From NCBI GenBank assembly GCA_020634165.1, contig JACKCF010000002.1, positions 434,001 to 498,000 on the forward strand: a DNA stretch of 64,000 nucleotides, in the 5' to 3' direction. Positions 1 to 8,388 of the stretch are shown one piece after another. Below the pieces are notes generated by a model. It had not been told where the DNA came from and did no database searches. It saw only the letters and a program-made list of their open reading frames with translations. Each line of letters begins with the position of its first letter. Within the stretch, counting starts at the first letter, position 1. Made by a program: the position numbers and the translations under genes. The DNA comes from Anaerolineaceae bacterium. Lineage in GTDB: Bacteria; Chloroflexota; Anaerolineae; Aggregatilineales; Phototrophicaceae.

Positions 1-47
1 TCGCCAATACCTGGTGGCGCTATATCCTCGACCCCAATACTGTGTAG
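1..47 (+). CDS. C-terminal end of an unknown gene (partial)
   Basis: Reading frame 3 is open from the window edge and ends at TAG (45-47), giving the tail ANTWWRYILDPNTV. The Trp/Tyr/Pro composition looks protein-like, but only 14 residues are visible, so no family can be named. It is followed by 130 bases without a gene before the next start. It could be a chance open frame. Confidence 0.35.
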   Translation, partial: ANTWWRYILDPNTV

Positions 48-179
48 CGTTGAACACGCCCTGATTTTTATAACTTCCTTATTCTACAGCCCCTGGAATT
101 TGCTAATTACTACATATAATGAAATAGTTCACCCTATTTTGGTGATCGATTATTCAAACACCTCTTTGGAGCAGGTCCT

Positions 180-854
180 ATGAAGCGCTTTCTGATTCTA
201 TTTGCTGTTGTCCTCATGCTGATGGCAACATTGACCGCCTGTGGTGGGGATGCCACGCCCACACCAGAAGACACCACGACCGACGATACCACCTCACAGA
301 CGACCGATGACACAAGCACGGATGATGCAGATAGTGATTCAGATGCTGCTGATACCGACACCGATGCCGATAGTTCCGACGCCGACAGCGCCGACATGGC
401 ATCTATGGAAATGACCGAAGCCAGCTTTGAAGACAGCGGCGTGACTTTTATGTACCCATCGGGATGGACCGCATGGGGGGCGGGCAATCAGGGCAGCCTG
501 GAATTTGCCTATCCGAACACGGCTAATGTATCTGTCCGTGATACTGCCGCCTCTAATAACTTGTATGCGAGTGCCTTTGGCGATGCCGAATCACTTGAAG
601 CCGCGCTTGAGTTCGCCTCCACCCAGGCGAACAATGCCGAACCGACTATTGAAGAATATACCAGCGATGGTGGCCGCACCGTGCTCTACACCATCTATGA
701 AGCGGATGGCAGTGGTGCTCTCCTGGCCGCTACTGATGCGGGTGACGGAACCTGGGTGACGGTCTTTGCCTCTGCAATGGGAGAGATGGACCTGTCAGAT
801 GATGCGATCAACACTATTTTGATGGTCGCTGCATCTATGACCGCTGCTGAGTAG
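180..854 (+). CDS. Acidic lipoprotein with C-terminal PsbP-like/DUF domain, unknown function
   Basis: This 224-residue protein starts with a hydrophobic signal (residues 4-20) and a lipobox, LTA-Cys21, so it is probably lipid-anchored on the outside of the membrane. Residues 22-75 form a linker made almost only of Asp, Thr, Ser and Ala. The globular part (about 80-224) resembles the short lipoproteins with a conserved 'F.YPSGW' start that are common in Chloroflexota; the sequence here reads VTFMYPSGWTAW. A similar arrangement occurs in the lipoprotein at 23450-24073. The start has a Shine-Dalgarno-like GGAGCAGG at 168-175. The gene stands alone and ends at a hairpin. Its function is unknown. 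Confidence 0.8.
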   Translation: MKRFLILFAVVLMLMATLTACGGDATPTPEDTTTDDTTSQTTDDTSTDDADSDSDAADTDTDADSSDADSADMASMEMTEASFEDSGVTFMYPSGWTAWGAGNQGSLEFAYPNTANVSVRDTAASNNLYASAFGDAESLEAALEFASTQANNAEPTIEEYTSDGGRTVLYTIYEADGSGALLAATDAGDGTWVTVFASAMGEMDLSDDAINTILMVAASMTAAE

Positions 855-872
855 ACAAGGCGCAAAATTTAC

Positions 873-904
873 AAAACGCCATCTCACAACAAGGTGGCGT
901 TTTT
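873..904. terminator. Bidirectional hairpin terminator
   Basis: ACGCCA (876-881) pairs with TGGCGT (895-900), flanked by AAAA on the left and TTTT on the right. It therefore works for the lipoprotein gene on the plus strand and for the convergent acetyltransferase on the minus strand, whose stop codon lies inside it. Confidence 0.8.
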
Positions 905-1429
905 ACTTTCAGACGTTTCGTAGACAATCTTCACGAAATAGGCGCCGCTGATCGGTTGGCCACCTGGCATGGGGTACAGTGCCGGAAACACGGCAAAACC
1001 CATACTCAGTTTAAGAGCATAATTGGCCTGTTTGTCTGCTGACGACCAGGAACGCATCTGATAGCAGCCGAGTCGGGCTGTCAGGTCCAGCGCTGCTTGC
1101 TGTAAAGCGCGACCATACCCCTGCCGCTGATGATCGACCTCTACGGCAAAGGTCTGCACGAAAGTTTCCGCCAGGGATTGATGATCGCGTTGCAGCGGCA
1201 GGGCTTCGTTATCGGTCAGAGGGCTGGCCGGAACGATTATGGGTTGCTGCCTGATGGAAATATGGCCAATGACCTGCTTGTCTATACAGGCCCCAAAATA
1301 GTATGTATCTGGCTTGGCGGCACCATCAACCAACGCATGCCGCGCCATCGTCACCCGTTGCAGATGCTCAACGAGCGCAGTCCATGTTGCCTGTTCTGGC
1401 GTGATTTCTCTGATTTCTGCTGGCATCAT
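884..1429 (-). CDS. GNAT family N-acetyltransferase
   Basis: A 181-residue protein with the acetyl-CoA binding signature of GNAT enzymes, Q-R-Q-G-Y-G-R-A-L, after a strand reading 'FAVEVDH'. The acceptor substrate is unknown. The open frame extends further upstream into the pstB terminator, but ATG at 1429 is the likely start: a GGGAAA-type ribosome site lies about 8 bases before it and the fold begins shortly after (AEIREITPEQ). It lies downstream of pstB on the same strand but is separated by a terminator, so it is probably an independent unit. Confidence 0.82.
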   Translation of the reverse strand: MMPAEIREITPEQATWTALVEHLQRVTMARHALVDGAAKPDTYYFGACIDKQVIGHISIRQQPIIVPASPLTDNEALPLQRDHQSLAETFVQTFAVEVDHQRQGYGRALQQAALDLTARLGCYQMRSWSSADKQANYALKLSMGFAVFPALYPMPGGQPISGAYFVKIVYETSESKNATLL

Positions 1430-1467
1430 GTGTGTTTCCCTTTCTCGACAGCATCCATCATACAAAC

Positions 1468-1495
1468 GAAAAACGCCCCATAAAGAGGCGTTTTT
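1468..1495 (-). terminator. Terminator of the pst operon
   Basis: AAAACGCC (1470-1477) pairs with GGCGTTTT (1487-1494). A-rich and T-rich flanks make it work on the minus strand just after pstB. It closes the pstSCAB transcript. Confidence 0.75.
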
Positions 1496-1532
1496 CATTC
1501 GCAGTGGCAGTGCGACAGAATAGAGCGTGTGA

Positions 1533-2354
1533 TTAACCGAAGCGGCCCGCGATGTACTCAGCCGTTTCTTCCGACGCTGGATTGTTGAACACCTGGTCCG
1601 TTTCCCCGAACTCAGCCAGCTCGCCCCAGCGCATTTCCTGCTTGCCATCATCGTTTTTGCGGATATTGAAGAAGGCCACATAGTCAGAGGCGCGCTGGGC
1701 CTGCTGCATATTGTGCGTCACGATGATGATCGTGTATTCCGAAAGTTCTTCGCGCATGAGCTGCTCAATGCGCTGAGTAGCAATCGGGTCCAGTGCGGAA
1801 GCTGGCTCGTCCATTAGGATGATGTCAGGTTCAACGGCGATGGTACGGGCGATGCACAGGCGCTGCTGCTGGCCACCAGACAAGGCCAAACCGGATTTTT
1901 TCAGGTCGTTTTTGACTTCGTCCCAGAGCGCCGCACCGCGCAGGCTTTTTTCCACGATTTCATCGAGGACGCCCTTTTTCTTGATGCCCAACAGGCGCGG
2001 CCCATAGGCGACGTTTTCATAGATGCTCTTGGGGAAGGGGTTCGGCTTTTGGAAGACCATGCCAATGCGCCGACGTACTTCCACCGGATCGACATCCTGA
2101 TCGTACAGGTTTTTGCCGTGATACTGCACATTGCCCGTCACGCGCGCGCCTTCGACGAGGTCGTTCATGCGGTTGATGGCGCGCAGGACGGTGCTCTTGC
2201 CGCAGCCAGATGGACCAATGAAGGCCGTAATTTTGCCTTTTTCTACGGGGATGGTGACGTCGTTGACGGCGTGATAATCGCCATAGTACACGTTGACGTT
2301 TTCGAGCATCACCGCGTAGTCTTGACTGTCGTTGTATTCGGGTGCGTAGACCAT
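1533..2354 (-). CDS. pstB: Phosphate ABC transporter ATP-binding protein PstB
   Basis: This 273-residue cytoplasmic ATPase energises phosphate uptake through the PstC-PstA channel. It has all ABC motifs: Walker A GPSGCGKST (47-55), Q-loop FQKPNPFP (101-108), signature LSGGQQQR (158-165) and Walker B ILMDEP (179-184). The NPFP stretch in the Q-loop is typical of PstB. Length is normal for the family. AGGAAAG lies just upstream of the ATG. It is last in pstS-pstC-pstA-pstB, and no phoU is found after it. Only its two permease partners and the binding protein are unusual. Confidence 0.97.
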   Translation of the reverse strand: MVYAPEYNDSQDYAVMLENVNVYYGDYHAVNDVTIPVEKGKITAFIGPSGCGKSTVLRAINRMNDLVEGARVTGNVQYHGKNLYDQDVDPVEVRRRIGMVFQKPNPFPKSIYENVAYGPRLLGIKKKGVLDEIVEKSLRGAALWDEVKNDLKKSGLALSGGQQQRLCIARTIAVEPDIILMDEPASALDPIATQRIEQLMREELSEYTIIIVTHNMQQAQRASDYVAFFNIRKNDDGKQEMRWGELAEFGETDQVFNNPASEETAEYIAGRFG

Positions 2355-2394
2355 GATTTCTTTCCTATATCACCTGGATATTTGAGATGCTTGT

Positions 2395-4062
2395 TTAGCG
2401 CGCGTAACGGTTACGCAGCACAATCGCGACCGAGTTCAATGCGATGACGATGATGAGCAGCACGATGATGGCGGCGGCGGCAATGTCATGGAACTGCGGC
2501 TGCGGGCGCGATGTCCAGTTATAAATCTGGATCGGCAGCGCCGTAAATTTGCTGAACGGCCCGGTTGGGTCCGTGAACAGCAGTGTTGATGCCCCGACTA
2601 CAATCAGCGGGGCGGTTTCGCCAATGGCGCGGCTGACGGACAAAATCAGCCCTGTCAGAATGCCGGGCAGCGCACTCGGCAGCACAATCTTCCAGATGGT
2701 CTGCCATTTGGTGGCGCCCATGCCATAACTGGCTTCACGCAGCGCATTCGGGACTGCCCGCAGTGCTTCCTGTGCGTTGATGATGATGATCGGCAGCACC
2801 AGCAGGCCCAGCGTCAGCGCAGCCGCCATGATCGTGCGGCCATTATCAGCACCGGCGACGCCAAAAATCGACCCACTGCTGAATGGCTCCAGTACGCGCA
2901 CAAATACCGCCAAACCGAGCATGCCGTAAATAATTGAGGGCACACCAGCCAGGTTACGCACATTGGTTTCGATCAGCCGATTGAAGAAGTTATCGGTCGC
3001 ATATTCGTTCAGGTAGATGGCTGTCGCTACGCCGACTGGCAGCGCGAAAACAATCACCACCGCCATCAGCCAGAGCGAGCCGAGGATGGCCCCGCGAATA
3101 CCGGCTTCGTAGGGCGTGCTGGACATCTGCGTCGTCAGGAATTGCGTGTCCAGCCAACTCTGGAAGCGGATGATTTCCGCGCCTGGGTAGTTGGCCGCGA
3201 CCTCGGTCACAATCGACGAGTCCTGCAAGGTTTCCAGTTCGTCTTCCAGGCTTGCGATCTCGTTTTCGAGTTCAGCGGCCAGGGCTTGCTGGTTACGGAC
3301 TTCTTCGCGCAGGCTGGCGATGGTTTCATCATCGGCCTGGTCGGCGCGCGCATCTGCCAGCGCCGTTTCCGCCTGGGCGATGCCGCCGCTCTCACTGCGC
3401 AGGTCTTCTAGCTCGGCTTCTACTGACGCGATTTCGGTCGGCAGCGCCGCGATGCGATCAACCGTTTCCTGGGAAGGATCATACTTAAAGAGTGCTTCCA
3501 AAAATGGCCAGCTACCAACGACTTCCAGGCCTACGATCTGCTCATTTATCAGGTTGAGCAAGCCATCTTTGGGCACGTTCATTGCCAGCAGGTCACGCCA
3601 GACGCCAGCCGCTTCTTCACTGTCCAGGGCACGGACATCAGCAATCGTTGCCTCTGCATAGCCTTCTGGGAACGAACCCCCAGGGAAGACATCGGCCAGG
3701 GCGGCAGTGGTGAAGTCCTCTGTGGCGACCGCGCTCAGTTCATCGCGGATCAGCACGACGATGCGCCCACCCAGTTGGTCCACCAGAATCTGGCTGAGTT
3801 GGGTCTCGTCCAGGCTGTTGAGGTCCGTTCCATCTGCGGTCAATGTCGCTGGATCAACCTCAAACTGCACAGCAATTGAGCCGAAGGCTTCGTTGGCGAC
3901 ATTGGCGAAAAGTGCGATCAAAGCCACCAGTGAGATGCCAATCGAGAAGAAGTAGAAGCCTTTCCAGGCATTAGCTGTCCGGTTACGGGTTGCCAGCCGC
4001 TTCTGGAAGGTCGCCTCATCCGGCATAAAGGAGGATGTCGGCGTGTGGGATTGCATCGTCAT
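2395..4062 (-). CDS. pstA: Phosphate ABC transporter permease PstA with large extracytoplasmic coiled-coil insertion
   Basis: The C-terminal part (about 322-555) is a normal PstA permease with six membrane segments and the ABC-coupling loop (EALRAVPNALREASYGMGAT). PstA is usually about 280-300 residues, but this one has 555. After the first membrane segment (35-57) about 260 residues are inserted. Residues 58-200 are acidic and globular, and residues 200-281 form a Glu/Ala/Leu-rich heptad coiled coil. The insertion should lie outside the membrane. The start codon overlaps the pstC stop (TAATG), so the two are translationally coupled. The role of the insertion is unknown; it might contact the equally enlarged PstC or the binding protein. 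Confidence 0.93.
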   Translation of the reverse strand: MTMQSHTPTSSFMPDEATFQKRLATRNRTANAWKGFYFFSIGISLVALIALFANVANEAFGSIAVQFEVDPATLTADGTDLNSLDETQLSQILVDQLGGRIVVLIRDELSAVATEDFTTAALADVFPGGSFPEGYAEATIADVRALDSEEAAGVWRDLLAMNVPKDGLLNLINEQIVGLEVVGSWPFLEALFKYDPSQETVDRIAALPTEIASVEAELEDLRSESGGIAQAETALADARADQADDETIASLREEVRNQQALAAELENEIASLEDELETLQDSSIVTEVAANYPGAEIIRFQSWLDTQFLTTQMSSTPYEAGIRGAILGSLWLMAVVIVFALPVGVATAIYLNEYATDNFFNRLIETNVRNLAGVPSIIYGMLGLAVFVRVLEPFSSGSIFGVAGADNGRTIMAAALTLGLLVLPIIIINAQEALRAVPNALREASYGMGATKWQTIWKIVLPSALPGILTGLILSVSRAIGETAPLIVVGASTLLFTDPTGPFSKFTALPIQIYNWTSRPQPQFHDIAAAAIIVLLIIVIALNSVAIVLRNRYAR

Positions 4063-6149
4063 TAGTATTCCTCCCGGAAGCGATTGGTGATAATGCGGCT
4101 GACGACATTGAGCGCCAGCGTCATGACGAACAGCGTCAGACCAATCGCGAAGATGCTGTTGTAATCGATGGAGTCGTAGCTCAGGTCACCCCCGCTGATA
4201 CGGGCGATATGGCCCGTCATCGTTTCGGCGCCTTCAAATACGTTGAAGGTGAAGTTGGGGCCGCTGCCTGCTGCAATCGCCACGATCATCGTTTCGCCAA
4301 TCGCGCGTGAGATGGCGACAATAAATGCTGCCAGGATGCCACTCAGGGCTGCTGGAACCACAACCTTGATCGACGTTTCCAGCCGGTTGGCCCCCAGGCC
4401 ATAGCTGGCTTCGCGCAGGGAATCCGGTACCGCGTGCAAAGCGTCCTCACTCATGGAAGTCACCAGCGGGATAATCAGGATGCCAACGACAATACCCGCT
4501 GACAGCATGTTGTAAATCTGTACCTGATCGCCGAAGAAGATGCGCAGCAGCGGCGTCATAAAGGTCAGGGCGAAGAAGCCGTATACCACTGTTGGGATGC
4601 CTGCCAGGATTTCCAGAATCGGCTTGAGCGTCTTGCGGACATTCGGACGAGCGTATTCGCTCAGGTAGATGGCGGCGCCCAGGCCCATCGGAATCGATAC
4701 GAGCATGGCAATCGTGCTGATGATGAGCGTCGAAGTTACCAGCGGCAGCACGCCAAATTCACCTGTCGCCGGAATCCACTCCGTACCCGTGAAGAATTCG
4801 ACCAGCGTTGGCCGTTTCTCGACCTCAATTTCCTGGCCACCGCGATGGGTAACGGCTTGTGTATCGTTATAGCCACGCTCGACGAAGACGCGCGGCAAGA
4901 AACCATCCTCATGGAAGCGGTCCGCGATGCGGTCTGTCAATGGTGCCACTGTGGAGCTACCCGCAATTTCGATCACGCCATTCTGCGCGTACAGGTCAAC
5001 CTCTGGCAGCAAGCTGTCAACCGTGCTCAGGTCGCTGGGGACATCCTGCCCCATCGCTTGCAGCCAGGTGGCTTTGGCTTCATTAAGGGCCTCGTCGCTG
5101 GCCGGGAAGTAACCGACCGTTTCAATATCTTCGTTGACGTGCACCAGATAGTAATCAATGAAAGCGGCAACAGCTTCGTTTTCCTGCATGTAGGTGGCCG
5201 TGCTGTAGATATACAGGGGCCGCGACAGCGCATAACTGCCATCTTCGACAGTGTCTGCCGAGGGCGTCACACCGTCGATATCGAGGATTTTTAGCGAATC
5301 GCTGTTTTCCGCATAATAGGCATATCCAAAGAAGGCGACGGCATAAGGGTTCTGCCGGACGCCGCGCGCAAGTTGCTCGTCATCCTCAGAGGTGACGGGT
5401 TCGTTGACAAGCAGTCGTTCCGGCTCATCGCCATAAAGTTCTTCCGCCAGGAAGTCATAGGTGCCGCTGTCGGTGCCGGGGATGAAGCGCATAATCGGCT
5501 CATCCGGCCACTCGTTGCGGACATCGGCCCATGTTTCGGCCTCGCCAAAGATGAGCGCCAGTTCTTCCATGGTCGCATCGTTGACCATCGCGTTATCAGG
5601 GTTGACGACAATCGCCAGGGCATCGGTGCCAACGCGGAAGGCAATGGGGTCGATGTTGTTTTCGGCACAGGCTGCCTGTTCTCCGACAGTGATCGCGCGG
5701 CTGGCATTGTTGATGACGGTGTCGCCTGCGCAGAACACTGTAAAGCCGCCGCCGGTTCCGGTAATAGCGATGTTAATCGCATTGCGTTCGTAGCGCTCGA
5801 CCAGCATTTGCTCGTCGCCAATGCGGATGATATTGCCATCTTCCAGCGGCGTACCGGTAGCCGTTGTGGAAAAAGCTGTTATGTCTTCGCTGATTTCCGC
5901 AAAGACTGCCTTGTTGGTCGCGCTCCACTGTTGACGTGTGAAGAACGACACCGCCTCATTAAGCAAAACGGCGACGATACCAATCGTAGTCAGGATGGAA
6001 AGGAGGCCGCATGCGAGGAGGAAAACGTAGATAATGCGCTCATGGAAACGCGGCTTGGCTTGCAGATTAGATTTCTTGCGATGATCGTTGCCGAGTGCCT
6101 CGTCGATCAAGCGCCTTGGCTCACGTTTTGACTTCCCGGAGGGTGTCAT
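4062..6149 (-). CDS. pstC: Phosphate ABC transporter permease PstC with embedded, rearranged PstS-like binding domain
   Basis: The C-terminal 230 residues (about 465-695) are a normal PstC permease with the coupling loop DALHAVPDSLREASYGLGAN. PstC is normally about 300 residues; this one has 695. After the first membrane segment (about 38-66) comes a PstS-like domain. NNASRAI (147-153), GTDAL (174-178) and RFIPGTDSGT (221-230) match the PstS encoded next door. The phosphate-loop segment AGSSTV (396-401) comes after this body instead of before it. The usual position of that loop (about 105-120) holds a degenerate stretch, IRIGDEQML. AAGAGG lies 8 bases before the ATG. It is transcribed after pstS and before pstA. 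Confidence 0.93.
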   Translation of the reverse strand: MTPSGKSKREPRRLIDEALGNDHRKKSNLQAKPRFHERIIYVFLLACGLLSILTTIGIVAVLLNEAVSFFTRQQWSATNKAVFAEISEDITAFSTTATGTPLEDGNIIRIGDEQMLVERYERNAINIAITGTGGGFTVFCAGDTVINNASRAITVGEQAACAENNIDPIAFRVGTDALAIVVNPDNAMVNDATMEELALIFGEAETWADVRNEWPDEPIMRFIPGTDSGTYDFLAEELYGDEPERLLVNEPVTSEDDEQLARGVRQNPYAVAFFGYAYYAENSDSLKILDIDGVTPSADTVEDGSYALSRPLYIYSTATYMQENEAVAAFIDYYLVHVNEDIETVGYFPASDEALNEAKATWLQAMGQDVPSDLSTVDSLLPEVDLYAQNGVIEIAGSSTVAPLTDRIADRFHEDGFLPRVFVERGYNDTQAVTHRGGQEIEVEKRPTLVEFFTGTEWIPATGEFGVLPLVTSTLIISTIAMLVSIPMGLGAAIYLSEYARPNVRKTLKPILEILAGIPTVVYGFFALTFMTPLLRIFFGDQVQIYNMLSAGIVVGILIIPLVTSMSEDALHAVPDSLREASYGLGANRLETSIKVVVPAALSGILAAFIVAISRAIGETMIVAIAAGSGPNFTFNVFEGAETMTGHIARISGGDLSYDSIDYNSIFAIGLTLFVMTLALNVVSRIITNRFREEY

Positions 6150-6183
6150 GTAATTCCTCTTATTACCTGGTCTTTTTAACGCC

Positions 6184-6216
6184 TATGGGGCGTGCCAAAC
6201 CAAGACACACCCCATA
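6184..6216 (-). promoter_or_regulatory. RNA hairpin between pstS and pstC
   Basis: Arms at 6184-6194 and 6206-6216 form an 11-bp stem in the minus-strand transcript. The one non-Watson-Crick position is a G-U pair only in that strand, which favours function there. No U-run follows, so it is not a classical terminator. It may stabilise the pstS part of the message and help keep binding-protein levels above permease levels. Confidence 0.5.
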
Positions 6217-6253
6217 AGTATTTTCTACATTGCGATTCGCGTTTACTACGAAA

Positions 6254-8074
6254 CTACTGGCCCATCATCATCGCTTCAAGCCATGCATCACGCGCGCCGT
6301 TGAGGGCGTCGTCACTGGCGGGGAAGTAACCAACCTCGACGATGACATCGTTGACGTTTGTCAGGAAGTAGTTGATGAAGTCAGCGACCTGTGGCTTTTC
6401 TGCCATGATGGTGGCGTCACTGTAGATGAACAGCGGACGCGCCAGCGGGTAGCTGCCATCTTCGGCTGTTTCAGCGGTCGGGGCAACGCCGTCGATGCTG
6501 ACAGCGTTCAGGGTGTCGGCATTTTCAATGTAGTAAGCAAAGCCGAAGAAGCCGATGGCATACGGGCTGCCCTGGATGCCCTGGACGAGCACATTGTCAT
6601 TTTCGGAAAGCTGGGTGTTGCTGGCGGCCAGGATCGGGGCTTCGTCTTCATCGAAGATTTCCTCAACGAAGAAGTCGAAGGTACCGCTGTCGGTGCCGGG
6701 GATGAAGCGCTGGATGGGTTCAGCGGGCCATTCGGCGCGGACATCGGCCCAGGTTGCAGCGGTGCTGAAGATCAGCGCCAGTTCTTCGGCGGTGACATCG
6801 CTCACGAAGTCATTTTCGGAGCTGACCGCGACGGTCAGGGCGTCGGTGCCAACGCGGAACTCAATCGGAGTGCGACCAATGGCTTCGCAGCTTTCGATTT
6901 CGCTGTCCTTGATGGCGCGGCTGGCATTGCTGATGTCGGTTTCGCCAGCGACGCAGAAGCGTTCAAAGCCAGCGCCGGAACCAATTTCATCGATGGAGAT
7001 TTCGCCCATATAGCCGCCATCGCGGAACTCTTCAGCGATGCGTTCTGCTAATGGGAAGACGGTGGAGCTGCCTGCGGAAACAATGTCGCCGGTCACATCA
7101 AGCGGATCAACGGCTGGGAGTTCGACCATCGGCATGCCCATCATCATTGCTTCGAGCCATGCATCACGCGCGCCGTTGAGGGCGTCGTCACTGGCGGGGA
7201 AGTAACCAACCTCGACGATGACGTCGTTGACATGTGTCAGGAAGTAGTTGATGAAGTCAGCGACCTGCGGCTTTTCTGCCATGATGGTGGCGTCACTGTA
7301 GATGAACAGCGGACGCGCCAGCGGGTAGCTGCCATCTTCGGCTGTTTCAGCAGTCGGGGCGACGCCACCGATGCTGACAGCGTTCAGGGTGTCGGCATTT
7401 TCGATGTAGTAAGCGAAGCCGAAGAAGCCGATGGCGTAGGGGCTGCCCTGGATACCCTGGACGAGCACATTGTCATTTTCGGAAAGCTGGGTGTTGCTGG
7501 CGGCCAGGATCGGGGCTTCATCTTCATCGAAGATTTCCTCGACGAAGAAGTCGAAGGTACCGCTGTCGGTGCCAGGGATGAAGCGCTGGATGGGTTCAGC
7601 GGGCCATTCGGCGCGGACATCGGCCCAGGTTGCCGCTGTGCTGAAGATCAGCGCCAGTTCTTCGGCGGTGACATCGCTCACGAAGTCATTTTCGGAACTG
7701 ACCGCGACGGTCAGGGCGTCGGTGCCAACGCGGAACTCAATCGGAGTGCGGCCAATGGCTTCGCAGCTTTCGATTTCGCTGTCCTTGATGGCGCGGCTGG
7801 CATTGCTGATGTCGGTTTCGCCAGCGACGCAGAAGCGTTCAAAGCCAGCGCCGGAACCAATTTCATCGATGGAGATTTCGCCCATGTAGCCGCCATCGCG
7901 GAACTCTTCAGCGATGCGTTCTGCCAATGGGAAGACGGTGGAACTGCCTGCGGAAACAATGTCGCCGGTCACATCGAGCGGATCGACTTCCGGCAGGACC
8001 TGTGCGAAAGCGCTGGTGGCCATCAGCACGGCCAGGACGACGGTAATAATCATAGCAAGACGCGATTTTTGCAT
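6254..8074 (-). CDS. pstS: Tandem-duplicated phosphate-binding protein PstS
   Basis: This is a secreted periplasmic-type binding protein made of two whole PstS-like domains (residues 31-313 and 323-605) in one chain of 606. PstS proteins usually have one domain in 300-350 residues. Each half carries AGSSTV, SNASRAI and the phosphate-cradle motif FIPGTDSGT. The halves differ by only two residues that I can find (Gly/Asp in VSI-x-GVAP and His/Asn in FLT-x-VN). The signal peptide (1-24, ending SAFA) has no lipobox Cys, so it is not a lipoprotein by sequence. AGGAG precedes the ATG. It is first in the pst operon, behind TTAAC repeats that resemble a Pho box. Confidence 0.94.
   Translation of the reverse strand: MQKSRLAMIITVVLAVLMATSAFAQVLPEVDPLDVTGDIVSAGSSTVFPLAERIAEEFRDGGYMGEISIDEIGSGAGFERFCVAGETDISNASRAIKDSEIESCEAIGRTPIEFRVGTDALTVAVSSENDFVSDVTAEELALIFSTAATWADVRAEWPAEPIQRFIPGTDSGTFDFFVEEIFDEDEAPILAASNTQLSENDNVLVQGIQGSPYAIGFFGFAYYIENADTLNAVSIGGVAPTAETAEDGSYPLARPLFIYSDATIMAEKPQVADFINYFLTHVNDVIVEVGYFPASDDALNGARDAWLEAMMMGMPMVELPAVDPLDVTGDIVSAGSSTVFPLAERIAEEFRDGGYMGEISIDEIGSGAGFERFCVAGETDISNASRAIKDSEIESCEAIGRTPIEFRVGTDALTVAVSSENDFVSDVTAEELALIFSTAATWADVRAEWPAEPIQRFIPGTDSGTFDFFVEEIFDEDEAPILAASNTQLSENDNVLVQGIQGSPYAIGFFGFAYYIENADTLNAVSIDGVAPTAETAEDGSYPLARPLFIYSDATIMAEKPQVADFINYFLTNVNDVIVEVGYFPASDDALNGARDAWLEAMMMGQ
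6260..7108 (-). repeat. pstS internal tandem repeat, second copy
   Basis: This 849-bp segment encodes residues 323-605 of PstS. It is nearly identical at DNA level to 7136-7984, at a constant offset of 876 bp. The scattered differences are mostly synonymous. Confidence 0.95.
7136..7984 (-). repeat. pstS internal tandem repeat, first copy
   Basis: This 849-bp segment encodes residues 31-313 of PstS, partner of 6260-7108. The two are joined by a 27-bp linker encoding MPMVELPAV. Confidence 0.95.
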
Positions 8075-8136
8075 TACGAAGGACTCCTAAATGTGCCTTA
8101 TGCAATCATGTTGTTTGCGCGTTTGCGCCGCACCGT

Positions 8137-8211
8137 AATTTACTTTGATCGTGTTAATTTCTATGGACCAAGATGTTAAATTGGCTGACTTGTTTGTTAT
8201 GTATGCGTTAA
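8137..8211 (-). promoter_or_regulatory. Candidate Pho box and promoter of pstS
   Basis: On the minus strand, four (T/A)TAAC pentamers occur at 8211, 8200, 8179 and 8157 (5' base), spaced 11, 21 and 22 bp, that is, on one helix face. Three are followed by A or G, close to the TTAACA half-sites known for PhoP-type regulators. A possible -10, TAAATT (8142-8137), lies 10 bases further on. Placement upstream of pstS fits phosphate control. No phoB/phoR pair is encoded next to it. Confidence 0.45.
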
Positions 8212-8388
8212 ATTTAGATAAAGGTGAGATCAAGCGCTGGACACATGTATTTTGTGCTACAAATTTAAGAACATCCGTGCTAAACTGTGGAAGATTGCAC
8301 AGGCTTTATTGGCCTGCATCAAGAGCTTGGCAGGGTGTGTCGACAGCGGTAGACTGGCTTCACGGTCAGATTCATCAGGAGCAATCGC

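Noticed and set aside
884..1681. Long acetyltransferase frame reaching back into pstB
   Set aside because: The extra 84 codons cross a terminator and overlap pstB; ATG 1429 has a ribosome site and matches the family start.
6260..7984. pstS duplication as an assembly error
   Set aside because: The two copies carry scattered synonymous differences and a distinct linker, which an assembly duplication would not show; long reads would settle it.
6230..8179. Long open frames on the plus strand opposite pstS
   Set aside because: They mirror the duplicated pstS codons and carry no motifs or ribosome sites; they are shadows.
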